Position numbers and translations under genes: made by a program
Shown here: piece after piece, positions 46,436-58,041 of the stretch
How positions within the stretch are numbered: the first letter of the stretch is position 1
How the letters are laid out: each line of letters begins with the position of its first letter
Assembly: GCA_037783545.1 (NCBI GenBank)
Contig: JBBELK010000052.1
Location: 62,001 to 126,000, forward strand
DNA: 64,000 nt
Source of the DNA: Henricia sp. BOLD:AAB3569
Taxonomy: Eukaryota > Echinodermata > Asteroidea > Spinulosida > Echinasteridae
Direction: 5' to 3'
Notes under the pieces: model-generated
What the model saw: only the letters and a program-made list of their open reading frames with translations
Databases searched by the model: none
What the model was told of the DNA's origin: nothing

Positions 46436-47025
46436 AAGGGCCATGACATGCTAAATAACATTTTGCCTATTAATCTTTGCTTCATATGATGGATTACTTG
46501 TTCAGCAAGACATGCTATTGTTCGTTTGGATGTAAAATCAATAAAAGGTAGCCTTTTTCAACTGTGAAGATTTCATTGCAATAAACCACAGACAGAGGGC
46601 GCTGTTTGGAGTGTATCACGTAAGGAAGACAGAAGGGAAAAGTTAAGAAAAAAACATAAGACTTCAAGTTGGACTTAATATTATTGTGGCAAATTGCTGC
46701 AGTTTTCTCCCCCAGTTTCGTCATGGCTTACAACAGGAAACACGTATAGAACAAACTCAAACAGTCATGGATTACAAAAGTTCCAGGACGTTTGAGAAAA
46801 AAGTGGAATCTTTAGTGCACAGTTGAATGTGATTTTCCTGTGTTTGCCTGTTGTGACATCATGACTTTGGTCATGAATATGCATATTCGCATTAGCATAA
46901 AAACTAAAAACCTTTGTTTTAACTCCCAAAACCAGCTAGAATAGGATTTTTATGAATGTATAACTGAGTATATTGGTTTTGTAGCATAGATTTCATTGAT
47001 AAAAATCCAAAACAAGGGGCCCTTT
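46436..47025 (+). repeat. Dispersed repeat M, copy 1
   Basis: It begins AAAGGGCCATGACATGCTAA and ends GGGGCCCTTTAA, containing CAGACAGAGGGCGCTGTTT, a CATGAATATGCATATTCGCA block and ATTGATAAAAATCC. Copy 2 (51,160-51,740) matches over its whole length with moderate divergence. The AAAGGGCC and GGCCCTTT ends are inverted, suggesting a MITE. Confidence 0.85.
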
Positions 47026-47029
47026 AAAC

Positions 47030-48360
47030 AAAGGGCTTCGAATGACGTCATTACTTTCGGAGTGTAAAGATAGAACAAACAGCTTTTGGCGATAGCAAAC
47101 GTTCAACGCGAGCTTGTTGATCGGTATCTTATATAAATTTAATATTAAAACCACAATCCAACAAAGAGTGTAAAACGGGCCTGTTTATGCCAAGGTTCTA
47201 AGCTATAGAAGGCTGGATAAAGTAACGGTTTAAGCCCAGTTGTTTTTAAAATATATTTTAATTATTCGCGAAAACATCTGTCGCTGTGGTTTATATAAGC
47301 AGCTATATTTGTATACGGATATAACGAGCAGATAATTAAAATAAATGTGAGAGGAAAATATACAGGCAGCTGCTTCCTGTTCTTAAATTACTGAAAATGT
47401 TATCTTGCCGACCAGGTGATTTTGGAATCTGTGGAAATCTCACGATTGGCAAAAATGCAGAGTGAGACACTTTTGCCATTCGATCATCGCATGCCAAAAT
47501 GCGTCAGGAACAAAAATAAGACCATCACACATTTTGAAGTTTCAACGAACGCGGGACCTGGTTTTTATTGTTTCCATTTGGACCAAATTAGGCAGTCTCC
47601 GAATGGGGCAGAATTGAAATTTTGTTTTATGAATTAATTGTATTAATCTTTTTATTTTGCGATATGCGCCGGGACCGTTGGAAAAAACTTTCGTGTGAGC
47701 GTAGAAGATTGATAGATAATTCTTTCCAAATTTCGACGAAAAATAGGGCTATAAATTACGTTCTTAATTTGGTTTTAGGGGGGAGTCGTACGTTAACAAA
47801 AGGGAAGACTGTGTTGAGGTATAGGGGCGATAGGGGGTTAGTCACTCGGTCTCATATAGACTTGACTCGAAATTCCCACTCGTATCGGCTGGAATCAAGT
47901 GTACTCAGTGACTTGTTACAACTCTATACAAAAGACTAATAATACACTAACCTAATAACAAATTAAAATGCAAACATAATACAAGTTTCATGTAGTTTTC
48001 ATGTAGTGTATCAAATAGTTTCCACTATGCAATTTGGGCCGCATTGTAAATAAATGAAACTGTATACTCTATAAAGATGTAAAAAGACGTTAATTTATGA
48101 TATTGTTGAGAGCTCCAAGCTCGTATCTGTTTCCAAACCATTGTTTGGTTTATGCAGCCCGTTTTTGAGTTGTTCATTTGATCTGCCTCAGCAAAATGAG
48201 GAATGTCATCCATTTTAGCTTTTTTTGAGATAGAACATAACAATAACTCCCTTCTATTTCATACATGTACCAACTCTATTCCTGTACCTGAATTCGCACT
48301 AAAGTACATGTATATGACGGGTGAAAGATGAAACGTGCTGCGGCGAGATTTGTCGCACCA
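47030..48360. other. Unassigned DNA
   Basis: I see no gene. An inverted fragment of family G lies at about 47,775-47,850 (GTTAACAAAAGGGAAGACTG). The 73-codon frame at 47,416-47,637 has no motif. Confidence 0.35.
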
Positions 48361-48361
48361 A

Positions 48362-48512
48362 TATACCGTATCGAATAGCCGCCATTTCGTGGGGCACCTT
48401 TTGTTACTTAAACCGTTCAACAATGGAAGCACCATATGTGCAACCATGCATGTCCTCAAGGAACAAAGAAACTGCCCCACGAAATGGCGGCTATTCGACA
48501 CGGACTATACGC
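48362..48512. mobile_element. MITE with CGAATAGCCGCCATTTCGTG ends
   Basis: The right end CACGAAATGGCGGCTATTCG is the exact reverse complement of the left end. The body includes TTAAACCGTTCAACAATGGA and GTGCAACCATGCATGTCCTC, also seen in a decayed copy near 44,085-44,205. Confidence 0.88.
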
Positions 48513-49535
48513 TCCATAAAGTGGGGGCAGGGGAAGGGCTGGGGGTGTCACGACACTTTGGAGGGGCACACTAATTTCCCCAAAGCCACTTTCAAATCTC
48601 AAACCTCATTCAGGTAGCACAAGTATAGGCACGACACTTTTTTTACGCGACACGAGTCCTCGGGTCTCCCGGCGATGCAACACTGTCAAAATTAAAACAC
48701 TTTTTAATCACCATTAAAGTTGCACTGCCCGTGTTTGGGCCGATTTGGGCGTACAAATTTTTTTTTTAATTTAAATAGGTATTTTTCTAGAATAGAAAAA
48801 GTTATCAGCTTTCATTTGGTACCAAGAACGTAAAAATCCGTCAAGGATTAATGCCAGTCGATTAAAAACAAGAAATGATTAAATGGCTGGCAGGTCATTT
48901 AATCGACAGGGTTATGACGTAAATGTACACGTGCGCGTACATGTGTACATTGTACACATACTATGTACATATGAGTGTACGCGCACATGTGCAACATGTG
49001 AAGCACGTTTCAAGAAAAAGGCTTGTATCTCCAATTCCCGACGTCGGAAATTTAAGTTTTTGATATTTTTCGTTACAGAGACACGTAAGCTTTCTAAATT
49101 CGTTCGCTTGTGTAAATTAATTTTTTAAATCCTTTCACCGAAACACGGGCAATGCAACTTTAATGAAAATATTAACAGAAATAATTAAACCCGGTTTGGC
49201 TAAGAGAAAACACTTTAATCGATTTCGACATAATTTTTCACGCAAGCCGACATTGTTTCCAAATCTGCCTACTGCACTTCAAATGCCAATTATAGTTGCC
49301 ATTTGGGGGACATTCCTCATTTTGCCGTGGCAACACCCGATGTTATTAAAGTTGCGATGCGTTGCGATGCTGCGACGTATCGCAATGGTGCGACGCGTCG
49401 TTGTTTTGACGAGACTTGTAAGCCATTTCACAACACACTCTTGAGTATCCGCGCATGATATTTACCTACTTTATACTTTACCTACGTACCAACGTAACAA
49501 AATTTACAATGATTTGTGAAACGGTATACTTGTCA

Positions 49536-49748
49536 TTAGGTCCCCGACATGTCACAGTCTCGATCGCGAATATAGACGATGTTCTGCACGCCCATGGAAC
49601 CGCTGGAGGCGTTACTTTGCTCCGAATCACGTGACTCCTGCCCAATGGCAACGAAGTCAGTTTTTGGTGCGTCCTCTGGTACAGGCCCATTCAAGTGTAG
49701 CCAGAGTTGTAGCTCGTCCTGCCTTTCTATCGAGTGCTCGGATGATAC
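49536..49748 (-). CDS. Receptor tyrosine kinase, last exon (C-terminal tail)
   Basis: Seventy codons plus a TAA stop follow a TTTTAACAG acceptor in phase 0. The tail is acidic and Ser/Gln-rich (DELQLWLHLNGPVPEDAP, FVAIGQESRDSEQSN) and ends NIVYIRDRDCDMSGT. The tyrosine in IVYIRD is a possible phosphorylation and docking site. It has no domain of its own; assignment rests on phase continuity with the kinase exon at 50,421 and on the long open frame. It is the weakest exon of this gene model. Confidence 0.72.
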   Translation of the reverse strand, partial: VSSEHSIERQDELQLWLHLNGPVPEDAPKTDFVAIGQESRDSEQSNASSGSMGVQNIVYIRDRDCDMSGT

Positions 49749-49792
49749 CTGTTAAAATATACACATGTATTATTACTAGGGTCAGTCCAAAC

Positions 49793-50105
49793 GTTCTTAA
49801 AAAACTCTGTTTGCTAGGATAGGGCGACAATTTGTGTGTAAAAAAGCTATATTAGGGCGACACGCTCAATAGGGCGACAATTTGGTGTCGCCCTAATATT
49901 GTTTAGATTAAAAACCATTTTTTTAAGGTCAAAAACCATTTTTTTTAAATCGAAAACCATTTTTATTAGGTCTAGAACTGTCTCTCTTAGGTCTGTAACC
50001 ATTTTTGGAAGCTTCGGGTAGAGAAATTTTGTGTCGATTTGAGTGATTCTTGCCGAAATGTCGGTGGTCCCCGGGGAAAGGCTTCCCCAATTGTCGCATC
50101 CAGAG
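49793..50105. repeat. Dispersed repeat L, copy 2
   Basis: Matches 39,690-40,055 in order and orientation with few substitutions and a short deletion. It lies in the last intron of the kinase gene, 45 bases from the acceptor. Confidence 0.85.
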
Positions 50106-50420
50106 TTCTTACAATTCTAATGTCATCCATGCAACTGCTGTATGGTTTACGTAATTTTTCCTTTTAACATTTTAAATATGACGCAGCGCATACCCGCATT
50201 GGCTTCAAAGTTAATCAAAATTGTGTTGCCGACGGAAAACATGCGCCCCTGATTCCTATCAGGGTTTATGCATCGGGAAATACATATAGGTAATATTTGT
50301 TATTAAATATGACGAAAATTCCATACAAGTGTTACAAACCGGTTGGTGATACGTTATCCATTAGTTACTACATTACCAGTTGTAAAAAAAACATCCACAG
50401 TTTCAGGTACCGTGACATAC

Positions 50421-50595
50421 CGTACTAGAAGCTTGTAGTCGACTGTCTGAGGCCGCTGTTGTTGATGTTGCTGAGTCTTCCAAGCGAAGGTAAACGGAAT
50501 GACGACCCGATATCTCATCCAGTTTCCGACCGATCAGTGTAAACGTCGGCCGTTTAGATGGTGTCTCGTGCCAGCAGTCCAGCATGATATCATAC
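50421..50595 (-). CDS. Receptor tyrosine kinase, kinase C-lobe end
   Basis: The exon begins one base into frame and reads (V)YDIMLDCWHETPSKRPTF, then LIGRKLDEI. The CW-x6-RPTF motif marks subdomain XI, the end of the tyrosine-kinase fold. After it come YLRLEDSATSTTAASDS, the start of the tail, with a YLRL tyrosine as possible SH2 site. The acceptor is ATAAG and the donor GTATGT in phase 0. The acceptor lacks a strong pyrimidine tract but the phase fits only this choice. Confidence 0.9.
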
Positions 50596-50925
50596 CTTAT
50601 ACGTATACAATTGGTACCTTTGTGAGAGAAACTGCCAACTGAATGTCTGTATTGGATTTTTCAGGTTTTCTGAAGTATAACTTTATAAATGGCTAAAATT
50701 TCTACAAGTATATAGTGTATCACTATGCTTTAGATTTCCAATCATGTAATCTGTCTTTAACAAAGCAGGAAAGTGGACGAAATGTTATGGTGAATAAGAG
50801 AGTCGGCGTTGTCGTTTGTAAGGCATTTGTAGGCAAGGCCCAAAGCCATCAACTAGAAATAACCATTATACGAGGCACGTATTTCAACTTAATGGGAAGG
50901 GGGAAGGGGTGGTGTGGGTGGGGGT

Positions 50926-50950
50926 GGGGGGGGGGGGGGGGGGGGGGGGG
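50926..50950 (+). repeat. Poly-G tract
   Basis: A 25-base G-run following GGGTGGGGGTGG. In the kinase gene's sense (minus) strand it is poly-C, inside an intron. Confidence 0.95.
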
Positions 50951-51159
50951 CGTTGGATTGTTTAGTTCCACAAGGAAACAATGTTGTTGTAGTTAATTTT
51001 ATGGCATCTTCGGTAACTAAGACCCCTTAAGCCATGAACTATATAAATCCGTTTTCAATACTGGAGAGACTTTTTCACCAGGATCATAACTCTGTGCAAT
51101 GCCAGTTATCTTCTCTCAAAACAAAAGAAATATCTTAAGACAGATCTAGGAAGATAACT

Positions 51160-51740
51160 TAAAGGGCCTGTGACGTCCTAAACAACTTTGTGCCTAAGCT
51201 TTGCTTCATAATGACGGATTACTTGTTCTGCAAGACATACTATTGTTCGTTTGGATGTAAAATCAATAAAAGGTGGCATTTTTCAACTTTGAAGATTTCA
51301 TTGCAATAAATCACAGACAGAGGGCGCTGTTTTGAGTGCATCACATAAGGAAGACAGAAGGGAAAAGTTAAGAAAAAACATAAGACTTCAAGTTGGACTT
51401 GTGGCAAATTGCTGCAGTTTCTACCCCCAGTTTTGTCATGGCTTACAGCAGGCAACATGTAAAACAAACTCAAACAGCCATGGATTACAAAAGTTTCAGG
51501 AAAATTGAGAAAAAAATTGATACTTTTGTGCACAGTTCAATGTGATTTTCCTGTGTTTGCCTCTTGTGACGTCGTGACCTTGGTCATGAATATGCATATT
51601 TGCATTAGCATAAAAAATAAAAACCTTTGTTTTAACCCCCAAAGCAAGCTCCAAATAGGATTTTTATGACTTTAACTGAGTAAAGTGGTTTTAAAGCATA
51701 TATTTCATTGATAAAAATCCTAAATAAGGGGCCCTTTAAG
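51160..51740 (+). repeat. Dispersed repeat M, copy 2
   Basis: Corresponds to 46,436-47,025. It retains the AAAGGGCC...GGGGCCCTTTAA ends and the CAGACAGAGGGCGCTGTTT core. It lies in the intron between kinase exons at 50,421 and 54,002. Confidence 0.85.
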
Positions 51741-51744
51741 CAAC

Positions 51745-53425
51745 AAATACTAGTGCAACAACATAGGCCCTATTGTTCTGAAAACCCTGTGTACAAATTT
51801 CCTATTTAACGTATGTAACAAAGGACACATAGGTGAAATGTTTTGGTGTCCTTGTTACATACGGTATATATTGGACATTTGCACACAGTTGTCGCACTAT
51901 TCGTTGCCATTCTTTAGCTGAAGTTATCTCCTAAGATTCATCTTAAGATATTTCTTTTGTTTTGAGAGAAGATGAATGACATTGTACAGAGATATAATCC
52001 TGGAGGAAAGGTCTCTCCAGTACTGAAAACAGACACTATATACGGCATTAACATAAGTTTTACTTGATTATAAACTTGAGACGACGAAGGAGATGCAGTT
52101 TTAGAAGTGGGAGAAAAACCCCAGGGAAATCTCCTGGGAAAAAAACAGTCACTACTCGCTCTGCGGCCTACTCGACCTGGGACCAATTGCATCAATCTGT
52201 TTACCAGAAAAAATTGCTTAAACAGCTAGAATCCCCCCTTCCACATTTTTTGAGTTTTTCTGTTTATCATGGAGGTGTATGTGTCTACAACACCATCACA
52301 ACTTGTTTTTCACAAAAAATCGACAGACTTTTGTTTAAAACGTAAAGCAGTTTCGACCCTCTTCACTTAAATTATGAAACGCTCGAGGTCACTCTGCTTG
52401 TTTATCAACAGGGTTTTGACGTCATCCTGAGAAACATATAAAACGGTCTGTGCAGTATTGAATGGAAAATACACGAAGTGAATGTTTATCATGCCTATTT
52501 TGTCCTTGTAATTCAAAATACAAACGTGAAAAACACTTCATGTAATATGACAGCAATCTACTATTACCTGTTTTGTGAAAAAACTATGAAATTGTGGCTC
52601 ACAGTGAAGCTCTTTTGAATTAAATACTGGTACATTGCGACGGGTGGTTTTGTCACGGAACGAACGGCATTCACAGCGGTCTGTGTACGGTCCACTGCGG
52701 GCGTAGTTTCCACGTGTTTGGACATCGGCCGTACAAGTTATAGAATGAGCGACTCATTTTTCTCTCTCTTGGTAATAGAAAAGAAAATATTTCTGCTCTT
52801 TTTTTTTCATAGTGTCTGGTAAAACATGCAACCACGCAGCTACTGGGCATATCTCTGACTTTTTGGAACAACAAAATTCTTCAAAAAACACCATCTAAAA
52901 GAGACGGTTTTCCAAGTTTTTTGCGTGTAAGCGTATGGAGCTAACTATCGTGTTGACTTCTCTTTCTCAGGATTGCGTCACGGGGTCACGCGCATATCAT
53001 GAATACCTAATGAGCGTTTCAGAAATCGCGAAAATCTCATTTTCGAAAAGCGCACTTTTGCTTGCAATTTATCCACTTAAAACCGACAATTAAAAAATAA
53101 TAAAAATCCACGTCGGCAAGAGGGATGTTTGGACTATCGAAAAAAGCCTAAATGTTGGATTTTCGTCAAGGGGGATTCTTCCTCTTTAATACAAAATTTA
53201 TCTGCTTTTCAAAAACGGGTTAACAGTAAACAATGTAGGCCTATGTCAAGTTCTTATCAAGAGTAGTAGAACACCAGTCAATTGTAATGCACACGAACGA
53301 ATTTGACTGCTGACCCATTTTGCAAAGTAAACAAATGCTAAACAGCTTGATGACATTGTACAAAAGCCAATTTTAGTTCATATTCGGCCATGGGAGTCGG
53401 GGGTAAAAGCGATGAAGAAAAAAAT
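51745..53425. other. Kinase-gene intron, mostly unassigned
   Basis: A short foldback related to the element at 485-942 lies at about 51,780-51,890 (ACGTATGTAACAAAGGACAC with an inverted partner). The rest is AT-rich DNA with accidental frames. Confidence 0.4.
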
Positions 53426-53429
53426 ATGA

Positions 53430-53845
53430 AGGGGAAACTTAAAGATAGTATACATGATTGGTAAACTGTTACAAATAGTTTTTCCCCCTGTGTGATTGAA
53501 GATATGCATGATTAAAACCAGCTCCATACTTCCTTTAACTTTTGAGAAAACAGTCAAGAAAGGGTTTGCAGTCATTTCGCCCCAAAACCACTTCGCCCTG
53601 AACCACGGCCTGTGCACGAAGTGGTTTGGGGGCGAAGTGGCATTTGGGTGAGGTAGTGTTTGGACGAAGTGATTTGGGGTGAAATGGCACTTGGGCGAAG
53701 TGGTTTGGGGGCGAAATGGCAATGGGCGAAGTGGTTTTGGGGCAAATTGAATTTACGTCTCGCGAGACGAAAAATAATTGTTTTGCTCATTTCTCAAAGA
53801 CTACAGCACTTCAGACAAAACCATTTCAGGGGAAGTTTTCTGCCG
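53430..53845 (+). repeat. Dispersed repeat with GGGCGAA minisatellite, copy 2
   Basis: Same unit order as 4445-4865: ATACATGATTGGTAAACTGT, the AACCAGCTCC-ACTTC junction, the GGGGCGAAATGGCA array (about 53,575-53,755) and the TCAGACAAAACCATTTCAGG end. As in copy 1, the first array units are inverted relative to the others. Confidence 0.85.
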
Positions 53846-54001
53846 TCATGTTTATATCGTGTAAGATATGTGTAAATCTGTGAACATTTCTGATCCTTCG
53901 AGATACCAATCATGTGTACTGCCTTTAAGAGAAGATCCCACCCACGGAGAGACCTATTTTGTAATCCTCGAGCAATACGAGATACCGCACTGGCTACTTA
54001 C

Positions 54002-54139
54002 ACCTCAGAAGAGCATTGCTCGGGGCACTCCATTCGGTAACCCTCCTTTAGTTTCGTCAGGATTTCTTTGTTGTCCATGCCTGGGTATGGCACATTGGCG
54101 CGTGTAAATATTTCGTACAGTAAGACGCCAAACGACCAT
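54002..54139 (-). CDS. Receptor tyrosine kinase, C-lobe (subdomains IX-X)
   Basis: The exon completes the codon of the previous one and reads [42 protein letters not shown]. The DVWSFGV motif (with the D in the previous exon), YP(G) and GYRM-P are the standard RTK subdomain IX-X sequence. Two overlapping donors exist; GTAAGT at 54,001 is the better one and alone gives the right phase for the next exon. Confidence 0.95.
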
Positions 54140-54424
54140 CTTCGAAATGAAATAAAAATAAATTAAATATTAAAGACATTTGCTGAAGTGCGGCAATTTT
54201 TAAATATTGATAAAGTGATGGTTAGAGATGTAACTGGGGCATCACGTCAATTTGGGTCATTTCACTCCGATTCTGAAAATGTCCTTGTTTGCATACAGTT
54301 CTCGACCTAAACAGTCCTTTGTAATATAAATTTGGAGGAGTCTTGAATTTTTGTATGGTTTAAAAGAATCCATTGAAAAACAACAAATGTCACACCTGGA
54401 TTTGCACAAAATTCCGTCTAGTTG

Positions 54425-54890
54425 ACTGTCGTTCCCTTTTTTGGATTTTGTGACAAATCATGGAAAAAGGTAGAAGTCGCGCAGGCTAGGTCGAGTTTTC
54501 GCGACCATAAGAAGAAATCTGTGGCGGATCCACGCTCATTAAAATTCAACAACACAATGGATATTACTGGCAGTCCCCAGATACCGTCCGGAATTTTCAC
54601 TGTGTTTTAGTATTTTAATGACTGTGGATCCGCCACAGATTTCTACTTATGGTCGCAAAAACTCGACCTACCATCATGGACAAAATAAGTACAGTGTGTA
54701 CCCCGCTCCCCCGTTCAATGTTGACGCCGTCTGCTGCAGATTTCGGTGGCGCGCAGCACCATGTACCGTACCCCAGCGACCCGATTGCGCGGGGCACGGG
54801 GGTTGAGCCAGGGTGTCCCGAGCTATTTTTTCCAAGATTGTAGCCTGCGCGACTTATACTATCTTTTTCCTGAGCGGGTCACATATACAA
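54425..54890. mobile_element. Foldback/MITE family F, copy 2, enlarged
   Basis: AGTCGCGCAGGCTAGGTCGA, TTTCGCGACCATAAGAAGAA and GTGGCGGATCCACGCTCATT are mirrored by AATGACTGTGGATCCGCCAC...TTATGGTCGCAAAAACTCGA and AGCCTGCGCGACTTA, ending TGAGCGGGTCACA. About 170 bases of unrelated sequence (54,673-54,840) sit in the right arm between CTCGACCTACC and TAGCCTGCGCGAC. Confidence 0.85.
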
Positions 54891-55089
54891 TTTATTTATC
54901 GGATGAAATTTCAGGTAAACATTGACTCGTGACATGAACACGCGTGTCTCATTTACTTGGAATGACTTGTTACATTATAAAGAAGTTTATTATATTAAAT
55001 GTTTGGAAATTTGTCTATAAAATATTCTATCTTGTATCTGTGGAACTTAAGTATTCTCTAACGAAGTGGAGGTGTTTATAATAACTTAC

Positions 55090-55313
55090 ACGTCACTTTG
55101 TATGGTGCAAACCCCAGTAACGAGCGTCTCTATGCTGACCCATTTTACCGGCAGTTTGAGGTTTTCATCCTGGATCATCAAGCGTTTGTAGCCCCGTACA
55201 TAAATATCATCAGCCAGGCCAAAATCTGAGACCTTCACCATAAGTCGCTCTCCAACAAGGACATTCCTTGCTGCCAAGTCGCCATGATAGTAGCGGAGAT
55301 TGGAAACATATTC
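55090..55313 (-). CDS. Receptor tyrosine kinase, catalytic and activation loops
   Basis: The exon encodes EYVSNLRYYHGDLAARNVLV, then VKVSDFGLADDIYVRGYKR and LPVKWVSIETL. The catalytic loop has HGDLAARN in place of the usual HRDLAARN; the catalytic D and N, the DFG magnesium motif and two activation-loop tyrosines are kept. LAARN and LPVKW are diagnostic for tyrosine kinases and this form is closest to the FGFR/VEGFR/Tie group. Phase 0 at the start (TTTTACAG), phase 2 at the end (GTAAGT). Confidence 0.97.
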
Positions 55314-55587
55314 CTGTAAAATTGAAATTAACAAAATCAACATTCCCTTGTCCGAGATTTGCCTATACCTGTATGTATACTTTATAGCTGCAAAGAGGAG
55401 CTTACGGAAGGCACATTTTATTTGTTAAATTACTAAAAAAGTAACAACTTAATCTCGCTCAAACTTCATGTAATTACCCTATTTGTGCCCCTGTAGTCAC
55501 CTTTAATGTTGAATTCACTTACCGATCTGGTCCACCCTGGGGAATCTTGGCCTCAAGCCTAGGCCCATTGATTTGTGTACAAACATA

Positions 55588-56331
55588 CACTACCCATCAA
55601 AACTTTGGAAACACCATGAAAGTTTCAGGTTTTTTAGAAGAAGACATATAATTTTGTGAATGTTAATTCTGTGAATGTTAATTTTGTGAATGTTAATTCT
55701 GTGAATGTTAATTCTGTGAATGTTAATTCTGTGAATGTTAATTCTGTGAATGTTAATTCTGTGAATGTTAATTCTGTGAATGTTAATTCTGTGAATGTTA
55801 ATTCTGTGAATGTTAATTTTGTGAAAGCAAATGTATATAGTTGTATTCTAACAAAAAGCAATATATACATGTTAATTTTAGTGCCATTTTCGGCCTCAGC
55901 AGTGGGCTTTATCAACAAATTGGAGAGCATGCAAAAAGAAACGGCTAAACTTGATGTTCATCAAATAATCCCCTCTTAGCAGCTAAGACAGCTACACACA
56001 ATCTCTGCACCCTGGTTGTCAGTTTCTCCAAACATTCAGTGGAAATACGCCTCTTTTAAAACTCTCCAAAGGTTTTCCTGGCTGGTTGGGCATTTCTTTC
56101 CGACCTTACGATCCAACTTCTCCCAGAGCAGCTCAATGGGAACGGGATCAGGTGACTGGGCAGGCCATTCCCTGATGGACAGCACTCCAGATGACTGCTT
56201 TCTCTCCAGATACCCCTTACACCTCTGTTCCGTTTAATTAATAGCTTGGTTTATTATGAATAAACAAAATAATACTTCCTTTTTAAAAACCTAAAACTTT
56301 CAAGGTGTTTGAAAAGTTTTGATGGGTAGTG
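55588..56331 (-). mobile_element. Tc1/mariner relic
   Basis: The ends CACTACCCATCAAAACTTTG and CAAAACTTTTC-ATGGGTAGTG-like sequence are inverted and TA-flanked (55,586 and 56,332). On the minus strand, 56,165-56,035 reads WPAQSPD-VPIELLWEKLDRK then KCPTSQENLWRVLKEAYFH, the C-terminal part of a Tc1 transposase with the last catalytic D-PIE region. The rest of the transposase is missing and a minisatellite fills the left half. Confidence 0.85.
55655..55822 (+). repeat. 15-bp minisatellite GTGAATGTTAATTCT
   Basis: Eleven units of GTGAATGTTAATTCT (or TTT) stand in perfect register; three carry TTTT in place of TTCT. The unit is a multiple of three, so both strands stay open (VNVNS and LTFTE pentapeptides). 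No start or gene context supports translation. Low divergence indicates recent expansion. Confidence 0.97.
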
Positions 56332-56449
56332 TACATGTATGTTCTTTGAGTATGGCCCTTTTGCTGCCGTGCATAAAAGCAGCTATCAATAGATTACTAA
56401 AGTGGAAACGTCACCCTTTGTGTGTTGCCATGGTTTTTGGGTCTACACT

Positions 56450-56562
56450 AAAACCAGTGAACTGTTTCCCTGCGCTATACCAATGGACGTTTCAGATTAC
56501 CAGTGAATGTTTAGACCCAATTACCATTGCAACTGACGTCACACTTTAGTAGTCTATTATCC
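56450..56562. repeat. Dispersed repeat family D relative
   Basis: AACTGTTTCCCTGCGCTATACCAATGG...TTAGACCCAATTACCATTGCAAC-TGACGTCACACTTTAG matches about 22,365-22,470 near the URAD 3' end, a variant sub-family of repeat D. Confidence 0.7.
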
Positions 56563-57258
56563 CACTGCAGGCCCAGCAAACAGTTGTGTCTTGAGGGAAC
56601 CTCCACCTATTTGGGCCATTATAGACAGGATTGTGTCTACCAAACAGTGTTATTTACGCGTTATATGCAAAGTGCCTTCCGGAGTCTCCCCTTGGAACCT
56701 CCGTGCAATTGTTTGGGCAGTGATCCTTGGTCAGCAGCATTGCTCTTTATCTTTGGTGTTATCCTCCTAGCCGGGTACAAACAGTTGGCATTGCAGGACG
56801 ACACTGACAATTCGTCGGGACACCACAATCATATTTGACACGCAGTGGCACTTGAAGTGGATTCACACCGAGCTTCTTCGCGCGTAAATTCGACACGCGT
56901 CGCGTTGTTCCAAAACACGTAGGGGCCTACCCGTCAAACCATCTCTCTCGGAAACCAGGCTCCTCCCCTACGTATGACATCCAATCCGTTTGATTTCTTC
57001 GATTCCCTCCAAACCAAATCGCATGTTCCCCAGCAGCCTTTAATGTTGTCCTTTCATTGGACAAATCAGTTTCGGGGCCTGTTTTCGGGGCCTTAACAAA
57101 CACGTTTCAACCAATGAACAGCTTTGGTTGCCGACGACCAGATCCAATCATAGGTTGAATAAATAATTCAGAAACGTGTTTCTGTTTCTAGTCGCAAAAA
57201 CAGGCCCCTAAAATGGCGACTTAGGTCAAAAGGGCATGCAAATGAAATGACGACCTAC

Positions 57259-57342
57259 CATTCCACGGGCTACCTGTCTCGCTATTTGCAGCAGGTTGAC
57301 ATTCGTCAGCCGATAAATTGGATCCTCTTCAGCCATCTTTTC
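57259..57342 (-). CDS. Receptor tyrosine kinase, kinase insert and helix alphaE
   Basis: Twenty-eight codons read EKMAEEDPIYRLTNVNLLQI-ARQVARGM. The first part is a short kinase insert, and LLQIARQVARGM-EY is the alphaE helix that precedes the catalytic loop. A GTAGGT donor and TTTTGTAG acceptor give phase 0 at both ends. A tyrosine in the insert (PIYRL) may be a docking site. Confidence 0.95.
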
Positions 57343-58041
57343 CTACAAAATGAATAACATTTGCTTTGATGTGTTTTTCCACATTGGTATTTTTATATTA
57401 ATTATGGTGTGCCCAAACAGTTAAAAGCGCCAACACGTCATTTGCAGTTACCCAAAATTTTATTTCACAGGCTGACAAGAAAAAAACCGACAAAAGTGTT
57501 GAAAGCAATGGTAACAGACACCACATGATTTTTTTCCGTGTAAAATGGTACCTTTGTGGGAGAAATTGTCAACTGAAGGTGCTTAAAAACTCGTTTGCAA
57601 AATATTGTTTTATCATTCATTCAACACAAACACCATGCATGAATTTGAGGATTTCTAAACATCTGAAGTATTACTACATCCAAGGGGCTGAAATTTAGGC
57701 AGTTTATCAACATTAATCTTTAGAAGTGGTTTCCATTGAGGCCTTGCGAACACTTGATGGAGAGAGAGAGAGAAAAGGTTTATTCAGTGCAAACGAGCCA
57801 AATCTTTAGTAGAAACTATATAACAAATATTTGGTTCGTTTATACACCAAAGAAACAGGTCTATTTAACAAACAAACGACCAAAATTTGGTAGTTGCAGT
57901 TTCACTTAGGTGTAACAGTATATAACCATGATAACTACGCTAGAATGAAAAGACTCTGAAAAAGATTTAAGTCAATCATATAACCTAAAATCCGGGTCAA
58001 TCTAACACAGAAGGGGTTTTATTCTGGTAGAATTAACGAAC

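Noticed and set aside
55634..55979. VNVNS and LTFTE pentapeptide-repeat proteins
   Set aside because: Both come from a 15-bp minisatellite within a Tc1 relic, and neither has a credible start or splice context.
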